Origin: Bifidobacterium felsineum
GTDB taxonomy: Bacteria; Actinomycetota; Actinomycetes; Actinomycetales; Bifidobacteriaceae
Direction of reading: 5' to 3'
DNA: 64,000 bases
Assembly (NCBI RefSeq): GCF_002802915.1
Contig: NZ_PEBJ01000001.1
Location: 558,001 to 622,000, forward strand
Numbering within the stretch: position 1 is the first letter of the stretch; the number at the start of each line of letters is the position of its first letter. Of this stretch, positions 17,769-25,887 are shown piece after piece. The notes beneath the pieces are model-generated. The model did not search any database. It was not told where the DNA came from and saw only the letters and a list, made by a program, of their open reading frames with translations. Made by a program: the position numbers and the translations under genes.

Positions 17769-18755
17769 ATGAACAGTATGATCAACGATGATTTTCCTGA
17801 GGATTACGAGGTGCTTTGGCTGCGCAATGAGGGCGGCATGCGAGGCGGTCTTGAGCAGCGTAAGCATGACATGGTACGTCGTTGCGCTGAGGCCGCTCGG
17901 CGATTAGGCAAAAGACTGCTGTTTGGCATGACCACGTCATTGATTCTGCAGTCAATTCCGCTTCCGTCCGATTGCGATCTTGATTCGTTCGAACTCCACA
18001 CCGTTTCCGATTCATTGGAACAACGTGTTCGTATCCGCGGATTATCTATCCATCCGCATATTTGGAAACACACTTCTGTGGCCGAGAAGGTGGCAATAAA
18101 CCACTATGTATTTGCTTTAGATCTTTTTCATGTATGGGCCCAACTTGCTACTCATGTTTCTTTGGACTCATTGATTGTGCTTGGTGATTCCATTATTAGT
18201 GGAATCGCGCGGCAACCTGCACTGGCAAAGGGACGCATCGGTTCTGCGATTTATGCTGATTTGCAACGATTTGTGGATGATTTGGCAGGGTTCAAGGGAC
18301 GTTTGGCGTGTAGGCGCGCTTTGACGCTTATCTCGCCAGGCTCCGATTCTCCAAAGGAATCTGAAGGACGTCTTGCGTTACGGTCACATGGCATATCTCA
18401 ACCGGTATTGAATTATGAAGTGCCGGGTATAGCATTCAGGTCCACTGCTGCGATAACGCTGGATATGGCATGGCCGGAGTACAAGGTTGCGGTCGAATAC
18501 GACGGGGACCATCATCGTACTGACAAAGTGCAATGGCGACGTGATCAGGAAAAGCGTGATAAGCTGCGAGGCCATCAGTGGATTGTGTTTGTAGCTACGG
18601 CGTCCAGTCTGGTCAATGCGGATGCGCGTGCGGAATTCGCATTCAACGTGGCGCGTGCGCTTGCATCGCGTGGCGCGAGGTTTGAATTCTTTGTAATGCC
18701 GAAAACGGTCGAGCAGCTGGCTGATACTGCATTGCGCGTCCGCAACCGCGGTTAA
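17769..18755 (+). CDS. DUF559/Vsr-like PD-(D/E)XK nuclease-domain protein
   Basis: 328 aa. The C-terminal third carries an endonuclease-like fold: Glu199 in SPKESEGRL, Asp232 in ITLDMAWPE and Glu243-x-Asp245 in VAVEYDGDHHR, followed by QWRRDQEKRDKL. This matches the DUF559/very-short-patch-repair group that in actinobacteria is often fused to an AbiEi-type antitoxin region. The N-terminal two thirds are not recognisable as a catalytic domain and could be that region. No partner toxin gene is adjacent. Codon use and base composition are more AT-rich than the neighbours, suggesting acquisition. An ATG at 17778 is an alternative start. Confidence 0.7.
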   Translation: MNSMINDDFPEDYEVLWLRNEGGMRGGLEQRKHDMVRRCAEAARRLGKRLLFGMTTSLILQSIPLPSDCDLDSFELHTVSDSLEQRVRIRGLSIHPHIWKHTSVAEKVAINHYVFALDLFHVWAQLATHVSLDSLIVLGDSIISGIARQPALAKGRIGSAIYADLQRFVDDLAGFKGRLACRRALTLISPGSDSPKESEGRLALRSHGISQPVLNYEVPGIAFRSTAAITLDMAWPEYKVAVEYDGDHHRTDKVQWRRDQEKRDKLRGHQWIVFVATASSLVNADARAEFAFNVARALASRGARFEFFVMPKTVEQLADTALRVRNRG

Positions 18756-19050
18756 ATATGTTCGTTGGAGGTCTTTCGCGACTGGTGGTTTTACTCCGAT
18801 ATCAATCGTGTGCGAGCTTAATAAGCGGTACAAATAGCTGAATTGAACGATATTGGCATGTTGTACCAAACCGTCTTGAATGCCCCTATGAAGGAATGGC
18901 GGTTCTATTTGTCACAATTGTTGGCGATAACGGTTTGCTGTGCGATTGTGGCAAAGAATCATGGTACGACAGTGAATGAGGCGGCAGATTGCGATTTTGT
19001 ACCACGAGTGGGATGCCAAGAGCGGCATGACGGCATCAATGCAAAGAATA
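18756..19050. other. Gene-free region after the nuclease-like gene
   Basis: No supported gene. A frame from 18843 to 19088 runs through the pgm terminator and has no ribosome-binding site. GGTACAA near 18827 and TTGTACC near 18859 form a small inverted pair. Confidence 0.5.
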
Positions 19051-19086
19051 AGGGCGCTGGGTTGCATAATCGCAATCCAGCGCCCT
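19041..19086 (-). terminator. Intrinsic terminator of pgm
   Basis: On the minus strand AGGGCGCTGG...TTGC pairs with GCAA...CCAGCGCCCT and is followed by TTATTCTTT, 27 nt past the pgm stop. Confidence 0.85.
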
Positions 19087-19112
19087 AGCGCTATCTAGGA
19101 TTCAGCGGGACA

Positions 19113-20789
19113 TCACTCGCTCAGAGCCTTGTCGACAACGAGCTTGGCCTCGTCGAGTACCTTATCGAGGGCTTCAGGGCTCTCGAAGGACTCCGCGTAC
19201 ACCTTGTAGATGTTCTCGGTGCCGGAAGGACGGGCAGCAAACCAGTTGTCCTTGGTGGTGACCTTCAGACCACCGATCTTGGCGTGGTTGCCCGGAGCCT
19301 CGGTGAGCTTGGCGGTGATGTCTTCGCCGGCAAGCTGGGTGGCGGTCACGTCATCACCGGTGAGCTTGGCGAACTTCTGCTTCTGCTCAAGGGTGGTCGG
19401 GGTGTCGACGCGCTTGTACCAGGATTCACCGAAGCGGGCAACCTGATCCTTGTGCAGCTCGGCCGGGTTCTTGCCGGTCTTGGCGGTGATCTCAGCGGCC
19501 AGCAGGTCAGGAATCAGACCATCCTTATCGGTGGTCCACACGCGGCCGTCACGACGCAGGAAGCTCATGCCGGAGCTCTCCTCGCCGCCGAAAGCGACCT
19601 CGCCGGTGAACAGCGGCTCGACGAACCACTTGAAGCCGACCGGAACCTCGACCAGCTTGGCGTTGATGGAAGCGGCCACGCGGTCGATCAGGGAGGAGGA
19701 GACCAGCGTCTTGCCGATGCCGGCGCCAGCAGGCCAATCCGGACGGTTGCCGCCGAACAGGTATTCCACGACCACGGCGATGTAGTGGTTCGGGTTCATC
19801 ACGCCCCAGTTCGGGCAGACGATGCCGTGACGATCGGCATCCGGGTCGGTGCCGCCAACCAGATCGTACTTGTCCCAAGCGCCGGCGTTGAGCTCATCGA
19901 CCAGGCCCTTCATGGCGTACGGGGAGGACGGATCCATGCGGATCTTGCCATCGTGATCGATGGTCATGAAGCGCCAGGTCGGATCGACCTCAGGGCGCAC
20001 GACGCCAATGTTCAGACCGTACTTCTCGTTGATGAGCGGCCAGTAGTTCACGGAGGCGCCGCCGAGCGGGTCGATGCCGAGGCGCACGCCGGAGTTGCGG
20101 ATCACATCGAAGTCGATGACGTTCTTCAGATCGTCAACGTAGTGCTCGCGGAAGTCGAAGCCCTCGACGTACTCGGACTTGATGGCTTCCTCGTAAGGCA
20201 CGCGCTTGATGTTCTTGTAGTCGCCGAGCAGCTCATTGGCGCGAGCGGCGATGGCGTTGGTGGTCTCAGCCGGGGCCGGGCCGCCAGTGACAGGGTCGTA
20301 CTTGAAGCCGCCGTCGGTCGGCGGGTTGTGGGACGGGGTGACGACGATGCCGTCGGCAAGGCCTTCGCCCTCAAAGCGCTGGGTGCCGTCGGCCGCACGG
20401 TTGTGGGTCAGGATGGCCTGAGAAACCACAGGGGTCGGCACGAAGTCATCGCGGGAATCGATGCGAACGTGTACACCGTTGGCCACGAGCACTTCGATGG
20501 CGGTCTTCTTGGCCGGGCCGGAGAGCGCGTGGGTGTCGGAGCCGAGGTACAGCGGGCCGGTGACACCGGCCTTCTTGCGGTATTCGGCGATGGCCTGGGA
20601 GATGGCGATGATGTGAGCCTCGTTGAACGAGGTCTTCAGGGACGATCCGCGGTGGCCGGAGGTGCCGAAGATGACACGCTGCTCCGGAACGGACGGATCG
20701 GGGACAAGGTCATAGTACTTGCCGATGACCTCATCGACGTTGATCAGATCTGCTGGGGTGGCGGGTAAGCCCGCATTTTTTGCTACCAT
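19113..20789 (-). CDS. pgm: Phosphoglucomutase (alpha-D-glucose)
   Basis: Interconverts glucose-1-phosphate and glucose-6-phosphate, linking UDP-glucose and galactose metabolism to the bifid shunt; 558 aa. The active-site serine loop VVTPSHNPPTDGG is present, with the N-terminal FGTSGHRGSSL, the metal loop DPDADRHGI and the C-terminal phosphate-binding RPSGTENIYK. An AGGGA sequence precedes the ATG at 20789. It receives glucose-1-phosphate from the galactose and lacto-N-biose pathways encoded further along the window. Confidence 0.97.
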   Translation of the reverse strand: MVAKNAGLPATPADLINVDEVIGKYYDLVPDPSVPEQRVIFGTSGHRGSSLKTSFNEAHIIAISQAIAEYRKKAGVTGPLYLGSDTHALSGPAKKTAIEVLVANGVHVRIDSRDDFVPTPVVSQAILTHNRAADGTQRFEGEGLADGIVVTPSHNPPTDGGFKYDPVTGGPAPAETTNAIAARANELLGDYKNIKRVPYEEAIKSEYVEGFDFREHYVDDLKNVIDFDVIRNSGVRLGIDPLGGASVNYWPLINEKYGLNIGVVRPEVDPTWRFMTIDHDGKIRMDPSSPYAMKGLVDELNAGAWDKYDLVGGTDPDADRHGIVCPNWGVMNPNHYIAVVVEYLFGGNRPDWPAGAGIGKTLVSSSLIDRVAASINAKLVEVPVGFKWFVEPLFTGEVAFGGEESSGMSFLRRDGRVWTTDKDGLIPDLLAAEITAKTGKNPAELHKDQVARFGESWYKRVDTPTTLEQKQKFAKLTGDDVTATQLAGEDITAKLTEAPGNHAKIGGLKVTTKDNWFAARPSGTENIYKVYAESFESPEALDKVLDEAKLVVDKALSE

Positions 20790-20987
20790 GCTTCCCTATT
20801 GTGCCACGGATTTCAACGTTTTGGGCGAAGCTATGTTAAGAGTTGTCAACTTCTGTGCGAATGGCGAAAAAAGAGGCGGTGACATGCCGCCGAGAAGTGC
20901 TAACTTCCTCTGCAAAACCAATGGCCGGTATCGTGTCCCGGAAAAATCGGGGCGATACCGGCCATCAGGCGAGGAAGCCAGCTGCGA

Positions 20988-22493
20988 TCAGCGGTGGGAA
21001 ATCTCCTTCTCGATCTCCTCCAGCGACTTGCCCTTGGTCTCAGGCACGAAGCGCAGCACGAACGGGATGGACAGGGCCGCGAACACGCCGAAGATGGCGA
21101 ACGGGCCACCCACGTTGTTGCCGAAGGCGTCCAGCAGCACAAGGAAGAACTGGGAGACGATAAAGTTGCCCAGCCAGTTGGCCGCGGAACCGAAGGAGGA
21201 GCCGATGCCGCGCACGGACAGCGGGAAGATCTCACCGATCAGCACCCAAGCGATCGGGCCCCAGGAGATGGCGAAGCCAAGGATGTAGAAGGCGATCAGA
21301 ATCATGGTCGGCACAGCGAGCACGGCAACGTCGCCTACGAAGTTCATCACGGCGAGGATGGCCAGGGAGACGGTCATCACGATGGAGCCGAAGATCAGCA
21401 TGCCCTTGCGCGGGAACTTGTCCATGATCATCGTGGCCACGATGGTGGAGACAAAGTTCACCACGCCGATGCCCACGGACACCCAGATGGCATCCGCTTC
21501 AGGGAAGCCGAAGCCCTTGATGAACACCTGCGGCAGGAAGTAGATCACGGAGTTGATGCCGACAAGCTGCTGGAAAAGCATGATGCCGATGGCGGCGATC
21601 AGGGCCGGGCGGGCGATGCGGAACAGCTCGCGCACGCCGCCCTTGGTGTCTTGGGCTGCGACGGCCTTGATTTCGTCAAGCTCCAGCTGCACCTGCGCCT
21701 GGTCGACGTCCTTGCGAATCAGGGTCAGCACCTTGAACGCGTTGCGCTCGTCACCCTTGTTCACCAAGTAACGCGGGGACTCCGGCAGCATGATGCCGCC
21801 GATCAGCAGCAGGGCGGCCGGCACCAGTGCGGAGCCGAGCATCCAACGCCAATCGCGTGCGCCCAGCAGATTGTGGCCGAGGAAGCCGAGGTTGGAGGCG
21901 TAGGCCAGCAAAATGCCGAACGTGATCATGAGCTGGAACAGCGTGGAGAGCGAACCGCGGCGCTCCTTCGGCGCAAGCTCGGCCAGGTAGGCCGGGGTCA
22001 GTGCGGAGGCGGCGCCCACGGCGAGGCCCAGGATGATGCGGGCGGCGACCATCATCAGGAAGCCGGTGGCGGTGGCGCACATGCCTGAGCCGATGAGGAA
22101 CAGGATGGCGGAGACGATGAGCAGCTTCTTGCGGCCGAACTTGTCGGACAGCGCGCCGATGGACAATGCGCCGGCGCAGGAGCCGATGAGCACGGAGGAG
22201 GTGATGAAGCCGGTCTGGGAGACGCTCAGGCCGAAGTCCGATTCGATCAGCGGGGAAGCGCCGGAGATGATGCCGGTGTCGAAGCCGAACAACATGCCGC
22301 CAAGGGCGCCGAACGTGAAGATGAATGAGCTGTTCAGCGGGAAGCGCGAGGAGAATCCGCGAGATTCCGCGGCTTCGATGGTCTCAATCGTATTGGTTGC
22401 AATGTTCGTCATTGCATTGGCACCGTTCTCGAGTGCCTCAGTGGCGTCCGCTGCCACGTTCGTTGATGCGGCTGTGGTGTTTGCCGTCGTCAT
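20988..22493 (-). CDS. glcP: MFS sugar porter, GlcP-type glucose permease
   Basis: Twelve-helix major facilitator of the sugar-porter family (501 aa), most likely the proton-coupled glucose permease of B. longum. Signatures: FGFDTGIISGA in helix 1, DKFGRKK loop, ELAPKERRG, PESPRYLV, and QQLVGINSVIYFLPQ in helix 7, PETKGKSLEEIE at the C-terminus. The N-terminus has about 50 extra Ala/Thr-rich residues before helix 1. I start it at ATG 22493, 9 nt after AAAGGAAC. Its leader carries a RAT-terminator pair. It is divergent from a PTS EIIBCA gene and the gene for an antiterminator. Confidence 0.88.
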   Translation of the reverse strand: MTTANTTAASTNVAADATEALENGANAMTNIATNTIETIEAAESRGFSSRFPLNSSFIFTFGALGGMLFGFDTGIISGASPLIESDFGLSVSQTGFITSSVLIGSCAGALSIGALSDKFGRKKLLIVSAILFLIGSGMCATATGFLMMVAARIILGLAVGAASALTPAYLAELAPKERRGSLSTLFQLMITFGILLAYASNLGFLGHNLLGARDWRWMLGSALVPAALLLIGGIMLPESPRYLVNKGDERNAFKVLTLIRKDVDQAQVQLELDEIKAVAAQDTKGGVRELFRIARPALIAAIGIMLFQQLVGINSVIYFLPQVFIKGFGFPEADAIWVSVGIGVVNFVSTIVATMIMDKFPRKGMLIFGSIVMTVSLAILAVMNFVGDVAVLAVPTMILIAFYILGFAISWGPIAWVLIGEIFPLSVRGIGSSFGSAANWLGNFIVSQFFLVLLDAFGNNVGGPFAIFGVFAALSIPFVLRFVPETKGKSLEEIEKEISHR

Positions 22494-22579
22494 TGCTGTC
22501 GTTCCTTTCATCGCCATTGACGGAGTGCATTCGGTTGCACCCCATGTGCCGCGTGCAGGAAGTACCTCGTTGTGCCACC

Positions 22580-22674
22580 GGAAAACAAAAAAGACCTGGA
22601 ACAATGTGGAACGCGCACATCCAGTACGGCAAAGCCGCATACGGATATGCAAATTCCATATCGCTCCAGGTCTT
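22580..22674 (-). terminator. Intrinsic terminator in the glcP leader
   Basis: On the minus strand AAGACCTGGA (22674-22665) pairs perfectly with TCCAGGTCTT (22600-22591), followed by TTTTGTTTT. The long intervening loop has further pairing (ATGGAA with TTCCACAT, GATATG with CATATC, CGGC with GCCG). It lies about 90 nt upstream of the glcP start, so it would end transcription before the gene unless prevented. Confidence 0.85.
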
Positions 22675-22698
22675 GCCTCGTTTCCAAGTAACAACCCT
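22668..22698 (-). promoter_or_regulatory. Ribonucleic antiterminator (RAT) for a BglG/LicT/SacY-type protein
   Basis: A 31-nt minus-strand sequence of the form GGGTTGTTACTTGG - AAACG - AGGCAAGACCT closely matches the RAT targets of SacY/SacT and LicT (GGTTTGTTACTG...AGGCAAGACCT). Its last seven bases are also the first arm of the following terminator, the classical mutually exclusive arrangement. The cognate RNA-binding protein is probably the antiterminator encoded at 24985-25827. Confidence 0.85.
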
Positions 22699-22719
22699 GC
22701 TACGCAACGTGTGAAGAAC

Positions 22720-22725
22720 AGAATA
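22720..22725 (-). promoter_or_regulatory. Candidate glcP -10 box
   Basis: TATTCT lies about 22 nt upstream of the RAT, which would place the transcript start just before it. No good -35 box is visible. Confidence 0.35.
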
Positions 22726-22765
22726 CGACTTTTCCGACCGCGACACTCCGAAAATCAGGTGATTA

Positions 22766-22780
22766 CTGCAAACGTTTGTT
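22766..22780. promoter_or_regulatory. Candidate LacI-family operator between glcP and the PTS gene
   Basis: Contains the perfect palindrome CAAACGTTTG (22769-22778) within TGCAAACGTTTGTT, close to the CRE/LacI-type consensus with central CG. It is positioned to affect both divergent promoters. Confidence 0.45.
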
Positions 22781-22846
22781 GTCCGTCGGATAGACAATGC
22801 GGAGCTGATGCGGGACAATGACACCAGCCATGGAATAGGAGGGGCC

Positions 22847-24910
22847 TTGAAGAATGCAGTTGACACACCGGCATCATTGGCCTCGCATATCCTTGATGCT
22901 CTTGGGGGCGCAAACAATATCCAGGAATTCACACACTGCGCCACCCGTTTGCATGTCACGCTGGTTGACGCGTCCGTAGTCGATCTGCGCCGTTTGGAAT
23001 CTGTGCCGGGAGTATTGGGTGCGTTCCCACGAGGCGGCAACCGTTATCAAATCATTATTGGAGGTGCTGTCGCCTCAGTGTATGAGCGCATGATGGGTGC
23101 GATGAAATCGGTTGCACCAACTGCGCTTGGCACATCCGAGGAGCCCGCAACACCCATGGGCACCGCAAAGCCTGCTGCTTCCGCGTCCTCCAACACAGCA
23201 AGCCAAGAGCCTCCACAATCCTCTGCATCGCATAGGGCATTTCCTCGCACGCCGCGAGCATGGGCCGGCGCCATCCTCGACTACGTTTCCGACGCCTTCC
23301 GCCCGCTTCTCGGCGTGCTCCTGGGGGCGTCGATGATTATCGCGCTCGCCAATGTGGCTGTGGCGCTCGGTTTCACCCCAGACGGCGATACTGCCGACGG
23401 ATGGCGTGCTCTCAAGGCCATTTGGGAAGTCATGTTCGTGATACTGCCCATCATGATTGCCACGAACGCCGCACGAAAGCTCAATGTAGATCCTTGGCTC
23501 GGCGGTGCAATCATGGCCGCCTTGATGGCGCCACGAATTGCTGGACTCAGTGGTGGCATCAGCGTATTCGGCGTCACTATTCCCATTAATGATTACAGCG
23601 GCAGCGTGTTCGTGCCGCTGCTGATGGTTGCGCTGCTGGGTTTGATTTACCACGGATTAAAACGCGTGATTCCAGACAGTGTGCAGCTGGTGTTCGTACC
23701 ATTCTGTTCGCTTGTAGTGGTTTATCTGCTTTCCATACTGTTCGTTGGACCTTTGGGCGTGTGGCTTGGCGATGAGCTGAGCACCGGCACTGCTTGGCTG
23801 AACACGCATGTGCCGTTCCTGTTTGCACTCCTGATTCCGATGCTTTATCCGTTCCTGGTGCCGCTCGGTTTGCATTGGCCGCTCAATGCTTTGATGCTGA
23901 TGAACATTCAGACGCTGGGCTATGACTTTGTGCAAGGTCCGATGGGTGTATGGAATTTCGCCTGCTTCGGCGTTACGGCAGGTGTGCTTGTACTCGCTAT
24001 TCGCGAGCATGACTCTGCGATGCGCCAGACCTCGCTGAGCGCATTGTTGGCCGGTCTCCTAGGCGGTGTTTCCGAGCTGAGCCTGTATGGCATCCATCTG
24101 CAGCACCGCCGCACCTACCGCTGGCTGCTGGCAGGTTGCGCTGCAGGAGGGTTCTCCAGTGCGGTGCTGAGTTGGCTGTTTCCTTCCGTGCTGCCATCCG
24201 GCCAGGTGATTCACGGGGTCACAACCACGGCGTTTGCGTTCTCTTCGCTGCTGACCATTCCCGTGTTCAATCGTGCATGGGTATACGCGCTGTCCATTGC
24301 CATCGCATTCGTTGTTGCCATGGTGCTGACGGTGCTATTCGACTACCGTATGCCGCAAAGCGCTCGCGAGGATGCTGCCTCTGCTGATTTCGTTGATCCA
24401 CTGTGGCATGCGGAATCTCCCAATGCCGTCTTCGCTCCAATCGCTGGCACTGTGGTTGGTTTGGATGCGGTCGGCGACCCGGTATTCGCATCCAAAGCGC
24501 TTGGCGAGGGCGTGGGAATCATACCTGATAATTCAGCGGGTGTCGAAGCAGTGCATGCGCCGATAAGCGGCACGATAAAAACCGTGGCCAAAACCGGTCA
24601 CGCATTCGGCGTCAAAACTGACGAAGGCGTTGAAGTACTGGTGCATATCGGGCTCGACACAGTGGATATGGACGGGGAAGGATTCGCTCTGCAGATTGCG
24701 AAAGGGGATCATGTTGCCGCCGGTGACGTGTTGTTGCAAGTGGATTTTGCGGCAATCATTCGTTCAGGTCATAATCCAGTGGTGATAGTGACCGTGGTCA
24801 ATACGATGGCGATGACTTCAGTGGTGCCATTGCTCGCTACTGCCGATGCGCAGCGTAGCGAGTCGCGCGTGGCGGCAGCAGGTGAACCTATCATCGATGT
24901 AGAACGCTAG
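22847..24910 (+). CDS. PTS sugar transporter subunit EIIBCA (glucose/beta-glucoside type)
   Basis: Membrane phosphotransferase permease that imports and phosphorylates a sugar; about 687 aa. Domain order B-C-A: EIIB with the phospho-cysteine in HCATRL (Cys31), an Ala/Ser/Pro-rich linker (about 80-135), EIIC with many helices (about 140-500), and EIIA (about 525-687) with GHAFG and the phospho-His in LVHIGLDT. Start: TTG 22847 after AGGAGG (short spacing), or the in-frame ATG at 22808. The B-C-A order resembles beta-glucoside and glucose permeases. It lies 74 nt upstream of the bglG-type gene. Confidence 0.9.
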   Translation: MKNAVDTPASLASHILDALGGANNIQEFTHCATRLHVTLVDASVVDLRRLESVPGVLGAFPRGGNRYQIIIGGAVASVYERMMGAMKSVAPTALGTSEEPATPMGTAKPAASASSNTASQEPPQSSASHRAFPRTPRAWAGAILDYVSDAFRPLLGVLLGASMIIALANVAVALGFTPDGDTADGWRALKAIWEVMFVILPIMIATNAARKLNVDPWLGGAIMAALMAPRIAGLSGGISVFGVTIPINDYSGSVFVPLLMVALLGLIYHGLKRVIPDSVQLVFVPFCSLVVVYLLSILFVGPLGVWLGDELSTGTAWLNTHVPFLFALLIPMLYPFLVPLGLHWPLNALMLMNIQTLGYDFVQGPMGVWNFACFGVTAGVLVLAIREHDSAMRQTSLSALLAGLLGGVSELSLYGIHLQHRRTYRWLLAGCAAGGFSSAVLSWLFPSVLPSGQVIHGVTTTAFAFSSLLTIPVFNRAWVYALSIAIAFVVAMVLTVLFDYRMPQSAREDAASADFVDPLWHAESPNAVFAPIAGTVVGLDAVGDPVFASKALGEGVGIIPDNSAGVEAVHAPISGTIKTVAKTGHAFGVKTDEGVEVLVHIGLDTVDMDGEGFALQIAKGDHVAAGDVLLQVDFAAIIRSGHNPVVIVTVVNTMAMTSVVPLLATADAQRSESRVAAAGEPIIDVER

Positions 24911-24984
24911 TGCAGAGCGTCCGCGCAGCAATTGAATAATCGGTAAGACAAATTGCCAAAATAACCAGTGAGGGGAGGTGCGTC

Positions 24985-25827
24985 ATGGAAATATTGAGAG
25001 TCTTCAACAACAACGTCGTGCTCGCCAAAGACGGCAACGGCGGTGAGGTGATCCTTACAGGCCGAGGTCTGGGATTCCAAGCCAAAACCGGGCAATCGGT
25101 GGACGAATCGAAAATCGTGCGCACCTTCGTGCCGGCGGACGGGCGCGATCCCGATCATCTGGCGCAGATGCTGTCGGACATCGACCCGGAAATCATTCGC
25201 ATCGTGGTGGATGCCATGAGGCAGGCCGGGCTAGGGGAGCGCGAGATTGGCAGTACTACGCTGGTTATGGCCCTTTCCGACCACATTGCCGGTGCCATTG
25301 CAAGACAAAAGCGCGGTATTGCAGTCGAATATCCGTTGATCGGTGAAATCAGCAATCTCTATCCCAAGGAATACCAACAAGGCTGTGTGCTGCTCAAGGC
25401 CATCAATGCCAAGTTGCCGCAACCGTTGCCGGCCGGTGAGGAGACATCGCTTGCCATGCATCTGGTGAATGCCGGATTCGCCACTGGAGACCTGACATAT
25501 ACCTATACGATGACCGGCGTGATTCAGCAGATGCTCGACATCATCGAGCACGCATACAACCTGAAGCTCGATCGTGAATCAGTGAATGTGGGGCGTTTCA
25601 TCACCCATCTGCGGTATCTGTTCATTCGCATCCACCAGAACAAACAGCTTGTAGACGAGCCGGCGCCCATAGTGAAAGCCATTCGCGACGCTTACCCTGA
25701 GGCGCTGCGTTGCGCTTCAACCATCGGACGATTATTGGAGCTGCGTTTGGATGCGGACGTCAGCGAAGACGAGGTGGCCTACTTGGCCATGCACGTCGCC
25801 CGAGTCACCGCCGACGCTCAGCGGTAG
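24985..25827 (+). CDS. BglG/LicT-family transcriptional antiterminator
   Basis: RNA-binding regulator of 280 aa that stabilises a RAT hairpin and prevents termination. Residues 1-55 are the RNA-binding CAT domain (MEILRVFNNNVVLAKDGNGG...GRGLGFQAKTGQ). PRD1 (about 65-170) has LSDHIAG and AMHLVNAGF. PRD2 (about 175-278) has FITHLRYLFIRI and MHVARV, with the histidines phosphorylated by PTS proteins in relatives. GGGGAGG precedes ATG 24985. The only RAT I find nearby is upstream of glcP on the opposite strand, not before the PTS gene. Confidence 0.95.
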   Translation: MEILRVFNNNVVLAKDGNGGEVILTGRGLGFQAKTGQSVDESKIVRTFVPADGRDPDHLAQMLSDIDPEIIRIVVDAMRQAGLGEREIGSTTLVMALSDHIAGAIARQKRGIAVEYPLIGEISNLYPKEYQQGCVLLKAINAKLPQPLPAGEETSLAMHLVNAGFATGDLTYTYTMTGVIQQMLDIIEHAYNLKLDRESVNVGRFITHLRYLFIRIHQNKQLVDEPAPIVKAIRDAYPEALRCASTIGRLLELRLDADVSEDEVAYLAMHVARVTADAQR

Positions 25828-25887
25828 TCCTGCTCTTTGGCTCCTCTTTCTGAGAAGAGTTGTGTCGCCAACCGACGTATGCGGAAA

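Noticed and set aside
18843-19088. 81-codon frame upstream of the pgm terminator
   Set aside because: It runs through both arms of the pgm terminator hairpin, has no ribosome-binding site and no recognisable domain.
19284-20768. 494-residue open frame on the plus strand opposite pgm
   Set aside because: Shadow of pgm codon bias; the product has the Val/Gly/Asp/Ala pattern typical of antisense frames.
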